Assembly: GCA_025963645.1 (NCBI GenBank)
Contig: JAOQAI010000013.1
Location: 248,001 to 312,000, forward strand
Direction of reading: 5' to 3'
DNA from: Flaviaestuariibacter sp.
GTDB lineage: Bacteria > Bacteroidota > Bacteroidia > Chitinophagales > Chitinophagaceae
DNA: 64,000 bases
The first letter of the stretch is position 1. Each line of letters opens with the position of its first letter. Under the pieces are notes generated by a model. It was not told where the DNA came from and ran no database searches. It saw only the letters and a program-made list of their open reading frames with translations. A program made the position numbers and the translations under genes. Below, piece by piece: positions 57,379 to 64,000 of the stretch.

Positions 57379-58877
57379 GCAAAGTATTTTCCAACCACCG
57401 GCAACCGTACAAACTCTTTCCGCTCCACGTTTACTATCAGCCAGGCAAAGGCAGCAATTAACAGTGCCGCAAAACCACGATTGACCCAGGGATGCAATTC
57501 CAGTAATTGAAAGGCAAGATAACCACCATACAAGGCTACGCAAATCACCAGGTAGGCTGTAAGCTTTTTAGTGGCGTAGGGAACCAGGTATTGCTTTTGC
57601 CCCCATTTGTAAGAGATCACCATCATGCTGCCGTAGCAAAAGAAGGTAGCCCACGCACAAGCCATATAGCCAAAGCGTGGAATGAATACGGCGTTGATAG
57701 CAATGGTAACCGCGGCACCCATCAGTGTGATCCAGGCGCCGGCCATGGTTTTATTAGAAAGCTTATACCAAATGGAAAGGTTGTAATACACACCAATGAA
57801 GATATTTGCCAGCAGCAGGATCGGTACCACATCAAGACCTTCCCAATATGCGGGCTTCTGAATAAAGCTTTTCCATACATCAAGAAAGAGCGCTACCGCT
57901 AAAAACATAAAACAGACCACGATCACAAAAAATTTCATCACCCGTGCATATACCCGTTGGGGTTGTTGACCTTGAGCAGTGGCAAAGAAAAAGGGTTCGG
58001 CCGCCATGCGAAAGGCTTGAATGGAAAGCGTGATCAGCAAGGATAATTTATAGCAGGCGCTATACATCCCCACTTCAAACGTAGCGGCTTCCGCGGTAGG
58101 GGCCGGGCTCCACCAACGCAGCATTAAGCGGTCCAGTGTTTCATTGATCATACCTGCAAAACCTGCCAGTATCAATGGCGATGCATAAATCATGATCTCC
58201 CGCCAAAGCTTTGCATTAAACCGCCAGCGAAAAGAGAATACTTCTCGAAAGAGTAGAAAGAAAGTGAACACGGATTGTATAAGATTTGCCAGCACTACAT
58301 AGCTCACCCGGTCTTCTTCGCGGTAATAAACACCGATAAAACTGGTGGGATCCGCAGCTTGCAAACGTGGGCAGACAGACAAGAAGAAATAGGTAAATCC
58401 AATGTTGATCAAAATGCCAAGTATGCGAACCGTAGCAAATTTTACCGGCCGCCCTTCATAACGAAGCTTGGCAAAAGCCAGTGCGGTCAGTGTATCAAAG
58501 GCAATGATAAAGGCACTGTAGGTAAAGTATTCGGTATGGTCTTTTACACCAATAAGGGCTGCCAGTTCATCCTTGAAAAGCAGCATAACACTGGTAAGGA
58601 TAACCGTACTTACCAGCAAGGAGATCATCGCCGTACTATAAACTTCCGCTTCCGCTTCCTTGTTCTTTGAAAAACGGAAATAGGCCGTTTCTAATCCATA
58701 AGTAAAGATGACATTAAGGAAAGGAATGACGGCATAGACCAGGCTCATTTCGCCGTAAGCCACACCGGCCAAAGCAAAGGTGAGGTAAGGCGTCAGCAGG
58801 TAATTGATAAAGCGGGCGGCAATAGAACTGGCGCCGTACCATAAAGTTTGTCCTGCTAATTTTTTAATGCCACTCAA
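57366..58877 (-). CDS. Polysaccharide flippase (MATE/Wzx type)
   Basis: A 503-aa polytopic protein with about 14 hydrophobic segments. Its N-terminus (SGIKKLAGQTLWYGASSIAARFINYLLTPYLT) and LYNLSIWYKLSNKT-like region fit the oligosaccharide flippase group of the MATE superfamily, which moves lipid-linked glycans across the inner membrane. The only reasonable start is TTG at 58877, since no ATG is in frame nearby. No glycosyltransferase genes are beside it, so the substrate (O-antigen, exopolysaccharide or other) is unknown. Confidence 0.85.
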   Translation of the reverse strand: MSGIKKLAGQTLWYGASSIAARFINYLLTPYLTFALAGVAYGEMSLVYAVIPFLNVIFTYGLETAYFRFSKNKEAEAEVYSTAMISLLVSTVILTSVMLLFKDELAALIGVKDHTEYFTYSAFIIAFDTLTALAFAKLRYEGRPVKFATVRILGILINIGFTYFFLSVCPRLQAADPTSFIGVYYREEDRVSYVVLANLIQSVFTFFLLFREVFSFRWRFNAKLWREIMIYASPLILAGFAGMINETLDRLMLRWWSPAPTAEAATFEVGMYSACYKLSLLITLSIQAFRMAAEPFFFATAQGQQPQRVYARVMKFFVIVVCFMFLAVALFLDVWKSFIQKPAYWEGLDVVPILLLANIFIGVYYNLSIWYKLSNKTMAGAWITLMGAAVTIAINAVFIPRFGYMACAWATFFCYGSMMVISYKWGQKQYLVPYATKKLTAYLVICVALYGGYLAFQLLELHPWVNRGFAALLIAAFAWLIVNVERKEFVRLPVVGKYFAPRI

Positions 58878-58943
58878 CCGAAACTGTTTTTGATAGAAGC
58901 AAATGTAATCGCTGCGCCCTTGTTGCTTCTCATTATTTTAAAG

Positions 58944-59987
58944 CTATGGACGGTAGCGCGGGTTGTTTAAAAAACTCGAATCGCTTAGGGTTCGCAGGAA
59001 AGAAATGATTGCTGCTTGTTCGGCAGTAGAAGTAGGAATGCCGTTAATCAACGCAGGATCTAAAGTAGGACTAACAATTACGCCGGAACGGTAATGCCCG
59101 ATCATTGCCTGGACATTGCTGAAGCGGCCATCATGCCCATAGTACGAAGTAAAAAATAGGTTTCGCAAACTCGGCACCCGGAACTTCAGCGAGTCTGCCT
59201 TGTCTTTTGTCACCCGCATCCGCCCATAATCTTTAATGTTGGGGTGAATGTCTAAGCCTGTATTTCGATAGCTGAAGTCTGTAAAGAGGGGTTCGGCATG
59301 GCACGAAGCACACTTGGTCTGAAAAAGCGTGTAGCCCGTTTGCTCCTGCACTGTAAAGCTGGCCTCGCCGCGTTTCACCCGGTCGTATTTTGAATTAGCG
59401 GAAACCATTCCCAGAACAAATTGCTTGAGAGCGTCGAGCAGCCGGTCGGAAGTAATATTCATATCGCCGTAAGCTGCTTTGAATAACTGCCGGTAAACAG
59501 AGTCTGCCTGTAATTTGGCAACAACACCAGACACGCTTTCGCCCATATCAATTGGTGAGTTGATATGGCTTAAGGATACGGTCTCTAGATTTCTCACACT
59601 TCCATCCTGTAAAAAAGCGGGATACCAGGCCAGGTTGAATAACCCGGGTGCGTTGCGAATAGTATGCGAGTTATTGATGCCGTGGCTCAAATCATGCTCA
59701 AACGTTGTAAAAGCGGCGGCCGGCTGATGACAGGAACCACAGGAGTTGACTGTATCTCTAGCCAGCTTCCCTTCATAAAAAAGTTTTTTTCCCAAGGCAA
59801 AGCCTTCCTCCGTTAACGGACGGTTTTGAAAATCATGCGTAGGCTGCGGAAAACCGACAGGTGTGGCAAAGGGTAATGGAGTTGCACTTCGGTAAACAAA
59901 GGTTTCTTTCTTGCCGCAACTATTTAGCAGCAATATGCCGCATAGCGTGAATACAAACAGCGCAGATATTACAAAAGATATTTTCAA
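58944..59987 (-). CDS. Di-haem cytochrome c peroxidase/MauG-family lipoprotein
   Basis: A 347-aa lipoprotein (FTLCGILLLNSCGKKE, lipobox at C24 or so) of the cytochrome c peroxidase family. Two c-type haem motifs are clear: VNSCGSCHQPAAAF and TKCASCHAEPLFTDF. Between them come IRNAPGLFNLAWYPAFLQDG and a typical tail (VPSLRNLFFTSYYGHDGRF and ALINGIPTSTAEQAAIISFLRTL). Such enzymes reduce H2O2 or oxidise small partners in the periplasm; MauG-type variants modify protein residues. The start is TTG at 59987. It is on the same strand as the flippase 66 nt downstream. Confidence 0.9.
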   Translation of the reverse strand: MKISFVISALFVFTLCGILLLNSCGKKETFVYRSATPLPFATPVGFPQPTHDFQNRPLTEEGFALGKKLFYEGKLARDTVNSCGSCHQPAAAFTTFEHDLSHGINNSHTIRNAPGLFNLAWYPAFLQDGSVRNLETVSLSHINSPIDMGESVSGVVAKLQADSVYRQLFKAAYGDMNITSDRLLDALKQFVLGMVSANSKYDRVKRGEASFTVQEQTGYTLFQTKCASCHAEPLFTDFSYRNTGLDIHPNIKDYGRMRVTKDKADSLKFRVPSLRNLFFTSYYGHDGRFSNVQAMIGHYRSGVIVSPTLDPALINGIPTSTAEQAAIISFLRTLSDSSFLNNPRYRP

Positions 59988-60035
59988 GCAGTTTTCTTTG
60001 CCTCTAAACTAAAGCCTTCCGGTAGAAGGAGCATG

Positions 60036-60440
60036 TTAAAAATCGCCGGGACCTAATTTGCGCCGGCCGGATTTTATTTCCGAAGCCCGCTTCTTATTTT
60101 GCAAACGGGCTTCCTTCACTCCTTTGGGTGTCTTGGTCGCCAGCCGCATCTTTTTCTTCTTTAATGCCGCTTCCACGAGTTCTTCAATTTTACGAATCGC
60201 TTCTTCCCTGTTTTGTAGTTGTGTGCGGTAGATCTGTGCCTTCACCCATAGTTCTCCTGCGCTATTGATGCGGTTCGCTAATTTTTCCAATACCACTGGT
60301 TTCTGAACATCGCTAAGTACTTGCGAGGTTTCAATCGGAAAGTAGGCGATCACGGCGGTTTCCACCTTGTTCACATTTTGTCCGCCCTTGCCGCCGCTTC
60401 GGGTGGTTTGCAATCGTATCTCTGAAGAAAGATTCAACAT
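60036..60440 (-). CDS. arfB: Alternative ribosome-rescue hydrolase ArfB
   Basis: A 134-aa release-factor-like peptidyl-tRNA hydrolase that frees ribosomes stalled on truncated mRNA. It has the GGQ motif in SGGKGGQNVNKVETAV and a basic C-terminal tail (KKKKMRLATKTPKGVKEARL, then KSGRRKLGPGDF) that enters the empty mRNA channel. Length is typical. It is divergent from dtd, 79 nt away. Confidence 0.93.
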   Translation of the reverse strand: MLNLSSEIRLQTTRSGGKGGQNVNKVETAVIAYFPIETSQVLSDVQKPVVLEKLANRINSAGELWVKAQIYRTQLQNREEAIRKIEELVEAALKKKKMRLATKTPKGVKEARLQNKKRASEIKSGRRKLGPGDF

Positions 60441-60519
60441 TTCATATTTTCAAAAATCAAAATTGAAGATTTAAATCGCAAAAAACCTAATCTTGGCTTT
60501 TTAAATCCTGAAATCTTTT

Positions 60520-60972
60520 ATGCGTGCCGTTATCCAAAGAGTTTCTGCAGCCAGTGTTGCCGTTGAGGGTTCCGTTGTCGGGCAAATAGGTGTTGGGTTG
60601 CTGGTGCTTGTTGGAGTGGAAGATGCCGATACCGGTGAGGACCGGACCTGGCTTAGCAACAAGATCATCAACCTGCGCATCTTCAACGATAGCGATGGTA
60701 CCATGAACCGCTCACTGGTAGATGTTGGAGGCGATATACTGCTGGTGAGTCAATTTACCTTGCATGCTTCCACTAAGAAGGGCAATCGTCCGAGCTATAT
60801 CCGTGCTTCAAAGCCAGAAGTGGCTATGCCAATGTATGAAGCGATGATCCGGCAACTGGAGACGGATATCGGAAAAAAGATCCAGACCGGTGTTTTTGGT
60901 GCGGATATGAAAGTATCACTTCTTAATGACGGACCGGTAACAATAGTGATTGATACAAAAGCCAAAGAGTGA
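60520..60972 (+). CDS. dtd: D-aminoacyl-tRNA deacylase
   Basis: A 150-aa DTD that removes D-amino acids, and glycine from tRNA-Ala, from mischarged tRNAs. Motifs: MRAVIQRVSAASVAVEG at the start, DILLVSQFTLHASTKKGNRP (the SQFTL site) and LNDGPVTIVIDT (the Gly-cis-Pro site) near the end. Full length. Its TGA stop shares one base with the ATG of the truncated-haemoglobin gene. A promoter-like TAATCTTG lies 28-35 nt before its ATG. Confidence 0.95.
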   Translation: MRAVIQRVSAASVAVEGSVVGQIGVGLLVLVGVEDADTGEDRTWLSNKIINLRIFNDSDGTMNRSLVDVGGDILLVSQFTLHASTKKGNRPSYIRASKPEVAMPMYEAMIRQLETDIGKKIQTGVFGADMKVSLLNDGPVTIVIDTKAKE

Positions 60973-61355
60973 TGCGTGATATAGAAAGCAGGGAAGATAT
61001 TGAAGCAGTGCTGAAAGCTTTTTACACAAAGGCTTTTCTTGACCGGGAGATCGGGTTCTTTTTTACAGAAATCATTCCGATCCATTTGGAAACGCACCTG
61101 CCACAGATTGCCAGCTTTTGGGAGACGGTTCTGTTCGCTACCAAAGGCTATCACAAAGATGTAATGGCGGTGCATCGCCATATTCATCATCTTTCCGCCA
61201 TAACAAAAGCGCATCTTGACCAATGGGTGTTGCTGATGATTGCCACAATTGACGAACACTTTAGCGGCACCAAAGCCGAACTGATGAAACAGCGGGCACG
61301 CTCCATTGCCACTATGATGAATATCAAGCTAAATCATGAAGGCATAGAGCGCTGA
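60972..61355 (+). CDS. Group III truncated haemoglobin
   Basis: A 127-aa globin of the truncated group III type: REDIEAVLKAFYTKAFLD, FFFTEIIPIHLETHLPQIASFWETVLF, and a His-rich region around the proximal-histidine position (MAVHRHIHHLSAITKAHLDQWVLLM). ATG at 60972 shares its A with the dtd stop; a GTG three bases upstream is an alternative. Such globins bind O2 or NO and may protect against nitrosative stress or serve haem-related redox; the role here is not shown. Haem-synthesis genes are elsewhere in the window, but not linked to it. Confidence 0.9.
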   Translation: MRDIESREDIEAVLKAFYTKAFLDREIGFFFTEIIPIHLETHLPQIASFWETVLFATKGYHKDVMAVHRHIHHLSAITKAHLDQWVLLMIATIDEHFSGTKAELMKQRARSIATMMNIKLNHEGIER

Positions 61356-61403
61356 TAACACTAAAAATTAGTGCAATTCGGCTAATTCTCTTTAATTCGT
61401 GCT

Positions 61404-61730
61404 ATGACACTACAACAGGCCCAGCAACAGGTAGATGAATGGATAAAAACTACGGGTGTCCGTTATTTCAGTGAGTTGACCAATATGGCGATTCTTACGG
61501 AAGAAGTCGGAGAGGTTGCCCGTCTTATGAGCCGCGCCTATGGCGACCAGTCATTCAAGGGATCGGATAAGGGAAAAGAGCTGAGCGATGAGTTAGCCGA
61601 TGTGTTGTGGGTGCTGATCGCTATTGCCAATCAAACGGGTGTTGACTTAACCGAGGCGCTGCAAAAGAATTTCGAGAAGAAGACAGGAAGGGATGGAGAG
61701 CGACATAAGGGAAATGAAAAACTGTCGTAG
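61404..61730 (+). CDS. MazG-like nucleotide pyrophosphohydrolase
   Basis: A 108-aa all-alpha NTP pyrophosphohydrolase of the MazG/iMazG type. The metal-site motifs are AILTEEVGEVARLM (EExxE) and ELSDELADVLWVLI (ExxD-like). Such enzymes clean up non-canonical nucleotides or dNTPs. It is preceded by an AT-rich stretch with the repeated words AATTCGG/AATTCGT and ends before an intergenic region. Full length. Confidence 0.88.
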   Translation: MTLQQAQQQVDEWIKTTGVRYFSELTNMAILTEEVGEVARLMSRAYGDQSFKGSDKGKELSDELADVLWVLIAIANQTGVDLTEALQKNFEKKTGRDGERHKGNEKLS

Positions 61731-62061
61731 CAATACGCCGGCGTGTTCAACCCCTAAAATCATAAAAGCCTCATCGTAGAAACGAGAGGCTGTACATTAG
61801 GACTATAAGATCCCTTTGTTATGGCAAGTTTAAATAATATGAGTAAGAAAAAAAACGCCCCGCCAGGAATGACAGGGCTTCACCCTTAACCATACGAAAC
61901 CAAGTTCTTATAAGCAAAAAGACAATGTCTTTTTAGTAGTTGTTTTAGTTTTGAATACGGTGTAAAAATACATGGCGAAAAGGAGCCAGGCAAATGTCAA
62001 TCGTTGAAGGCGGTACAATTGTCGGTCAAAGCTGATAATAGGCCTTATGAAGCGAAAACCA
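61731..62061. other. Intergenic region with two hairpins, no gene
   Basis: About 330 nt. A hairpin at 61767-61791 (AGCCTC...GAGGCT with an inner CGT/ACG) has no T-run. The second structure, 61847-61878, is listed as a separate terminator. An open stretch on the plus strand at 62004-62216 lies mostly opposite the kinase gene and is rejected. Confidence 0.5.
61847..61878 (-). terminator. Terminator of the histidine kinase transcript
   Basis: On the minus strand GCCCTGTCA, loop TTCC, TGGCGGGGC (9 bp with two G-U pairs), followed by GTTTTTTTTC. It lies about 185 nt past the kinase stop at 62062, farther than usual but with a strong T-run. Confidence 0.65.
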
Positions 62062-64000
62062 TTAGGCTACAAGGCTTAGAAGTTGCTTTGCCTCCACCAC
62101 CGCCTGCTCGCAAACGGTTTTCACTTCTTCAAAGTCTTCTTCAAAATGTCCGTCGGCAGCACCGCTTACGGCTTCCATTTCCATACGGTGCAGGTTCGGG
62201 TTTAGCCTGTCTGTGAGTCCTAAATAAGCCACCGAGCTTTTCATGCCATGCGCAATGCTTTTTATCTGTTGCCTGTTTTTTGCCTGCACGGCTTCATGCA
62301 ATAAGTTGATCTCTTCCGGTACCTGCACAATGAACTGGCGGATAATGGCATTCTCAAATTCTGTATCGCCAAGGGATAATTCTTTTAAATAATTAAGACT
62401 GATCACTTGAGCCCCTGCAGCTATTTCTTCCGCCGGACCGCAATAGGATTGAAGGATGGCATATAGTTCGGCCTCTTTCACCGGCTTCGAAATATAATCG
62501 GTCATGCCATAGCTCAGGCAGCGCTCTTTTTCGCCGCTCATGGCGTGGGCGGTCATGGCGATGATCGGTACCTCCAGTTGCAACTCATTCCGAATGACCT
62601 GTGTAGCTGCATAGCCATCCATCTCCGGCATTTGAATATCCATTAAGATGGCGGTAAAGCTTTCTTTGCGTAAAATATCAATGGCTTCCATGCCATTATT
62701 TACCAGGATAAAGTCCATTTGCCATTGCTTCATCAGGTGACGTATCAACTGCTGGTTCATCAGGTTGTCTTCTGCAATAAGCACCCGGATATTTTGAATT
62801 GGATTTTGAATCTGTTCAGTGGTTAATGTAAAAGTTTCGGCATAATCATACACCGGCTTAAACGGCATAGTGATGATGAACTCGGAGCCTTTACCGATCT
62901 CGCTTTTTACCTCTATGGTTCCGCCCTGCAGGTCAACCAATTGTTTCACAATCGCCAATCCCAAACCGGTGCCGCCAAAGCGCCGCGTGGTTTCGGCCTC
63001 GGCTTGCTGAAACCGGTCAAATACGGATTTAATCTTATCAGGCGCTATACCAACCCCCGAGTCCTTAATACTGAATTGCAGTTCCAGTGAATCGTTTTCC
63101 TGCTTCACCGGGAAGACATTCATATGTACAAACCCCTTCTCGGTAAACTTAACGGCGTTGCTAAGCAGGTTGATCAGGATTTGTGTTAATCGAACAGGGT
63201 CGCCACTTAAGGTATCATGTAGAGATGGGTCCACTGAGATATTAAAGAGCAGTCCTTTTTGTGCTGCTTTGTCCTGGAACATCACCTTTACAGAACTGAC
63301 CAATCCGTTCAAGCTGAAGGGCGCTTTCTCTATTTGCATCATACCCGCTTCTATCTTAGAAAGATCCAGGATATCATTGATCAGTGTCAGCAAATTCTGG
63401 CTGGAAGAGTAGATGTAATCTACATATTGTTGCTGTTGGGGGCTTAGGTCGGAACGTTTAAGAAGATTAGTAAAACCTAGGATGGCATTCATTGGCGTAC
63501 GGATCTCGTGGCTCATGTTCGCCAGGAATTGTTCCTTGATAAAAGCGCCTTCCTTAATGCGTTTCTCCGACTCATTCAGCATCACTATCATGCGCTCTTG
63601 CTGGCGGCCTTTATTTACGATATACAGAAACGCCAGGATGCAGGCAATGCTGGCAATGACGGCTAGCCCAAATCCTAACAAGCGGGCCCGGGTACCGTTT
63701 TTAGAAACGGCACTGATGACATTATTTAGTTGCGCCTGGCGGATATCATCCAATTTGCCAACTACAGTAATAAGGCTGTCACGTATGGTTTTACCACGGT
63801 TAGTGTTGACGAGCCGTTCGCCGGCTTCTTTGCCATTGCTGCGATAGGCGGCGATGACACTATAACTAAAGTCGATCTTATTCTGCACCAGGAAATCCAG
63901 TTCAGCCAATTCGTCTTTAATAGCCGTGTCCGCCAATGCTTTATTAAGATTGTGAACCTGCCGCTGAATATTTTGGATTTTAGAATCCACTTCTGCCAGG
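62062..64000 (-). CDS. Hybrid sensor histidine kinase/response regulator, 5' end cut by window
   Basis: The frame enters from the right edge, so the N-terminus is missing; an in-frame GTG at 63990 is not the real start. In visible order: a CHASE3-like helical sensor part (about 1-100), one membrane helix (LLGFGLAVIASIACILAFLYIV), a HisKA domain with the H-box FLANMSHEIRTPMNAILGF, an ATPase domain with NLLSNAVKF, DSGVGIA and GGTGLGLAIV, a receiver domain with the phosphoacceptor Asp in AILMDIQMPEMDGYAA and Lys in YISKPVK, and a C-terminal Hpt-like domain with His in IAHGMKSS. This is a complete internal phosphorelay. Partner regulators are not in the window. Confidence 0.93.
   Translation of the reverse strand, partial: LAEVDSKIQNIQRQVHNLNKALADTAIKDELAELDFLVQNKIDFSYSVIAAYRSNGKEAGERLVNTNRGKTIRDSLITVVGKLDDIRQAQLNNVISAVSKNGTRARLLGFGLAVIASIACILAFLYIVNKGRQQERMIVMLNESEKRIKEGAFIKEQFLANMSHEIRTPMNAILGFTNLLKRSDLSPQQQQYVDYIYSSSQNLLTLINDILDLSKIEAGMMQIEKAPFSLNGLVSSVKVMFQDKAAQKGLLFNISVDPSLHDTLSGDPVRLTQILINLLSNAVKFTEKGFVHMNVFPVKQENDSLELQFSIKDSGVGIAPDKIKSVFDRFQQAEAETTRRFGGTGLGLAIVKQLVDLQGGTIEVKSEIGKGSEFIITMPFKPVYDYAETFTLTTEQIQNPIQNIRVLIAEDNLMNQQLIRHLMKQWQMDFILVNNGMEAIDILRKESFTAILMDIQMPEMDGYAATQVIRNELQLEVPIIAMTAHAMSGEKERCLSYGMTDYISKPVKEAELYAILQSYCGPAEEIAAGAQVISLNYLKELSLGDTEFENAIIRQFIVQVPEEINLLHEAVQAKNRQQIKSIAHGMKSSVAYLGLTDRLNPNLHRMEMEAVSGAADGHFEEDFEEVKTVCEQAVVEAKQLLSLVA

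Overview
The window comes from a member of the Bacteroidota, most likely a Chitinophagaceae-like genus. The evidence is the gliding/type IX secretion cluster gldK-gldL-gldM-gldN, a separate gldB, the DUF4271-hemD pair, an exosortase N locus, DUF4783 and DUF4369 proteins, many Sec/lipoprotein signals, no obvious Shine-Dalgarno sequences, and several TAnnTTTG -7 promoter boxes. No rRNA, tRNA, CRISPR array or insertion sequence was seen. Both edge genes (a VKOR-thioredoxin protein at the left, a hybrid histidine kinase at the right) are cut by the window.

Layout. 1-7.5 kb is a secreted-peptide locus: a VKOR-thioredoxin membrane protein, two small Cys-rich peptides with near-identical double-glycine leaders, two TlpA-like thioredoxins, a C39-peptidase ABC exporter and its HlyD adaptor. 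7.6-10.1 kb is an accessory stretch on the minus strand (two small membrane proteins, an unassigned 251-aa protein, a secreted basic protein, repeat-like intergenic DNA). 10.2-15.1 kb carries hemW, an Omp85 protein, DUF4271 and hemD. 15.4-20.3 kb is gldKLMN. 20.5-30 kb, mostly minus strand, holds uvrC, a sigma-factor pair, a TonB receptor and gpmI. 30-39 kb is housekeeping (nadC, SUI1, icd, apaG, gldB, nadE). 39-44.2 kb is a MoxR/DUF58/BatD-like/BatA/rsgA operon interrupted by a mobile-looking four-helix-bundle gene. 44.2-46.8 kb has small genes, a gamma carbonic anhydrase and a class III aminotransferase. 46.8-52.9 kb is a membrane-protein and exosortase N locus with a repeated palindromic operator. 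53-64 kb has a large outer-membrane/beta-propeller protein, an MBL hydrolase, a flippase, a MauG-type peroxidase, arfB, dtd, a truncated haemoglobin, a MazG-like enzyme and the histidine kinase.

The most striking unit is the peptide locus. Two cassettes, one on each side of the exporter genes, share the same plan: an identical 17-nt dyad element (TTTGTGTGCACAACAAA), exactly 65 nt of leader, a Cys-rich peptide with a conserved 22-residue double-Gly leader, a terminator-like hairpin, and a secreted TlpA-like thioredoxin. A degenerate third copy of the element lies before the exporter. I infer a co-regulated system that exports disulfide-bonded peptides, with dedicated disulfide-forming (VKOR) and thiol-handling (TlpA) partners. 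The second notable unit is the exosortase N locus, in which the protein encoded just upstream ends in a PEP-CTERM-like sorting tail and the operator ACTTTG-N5-CAAAGT occurs twice around a small winged-helix regulator.
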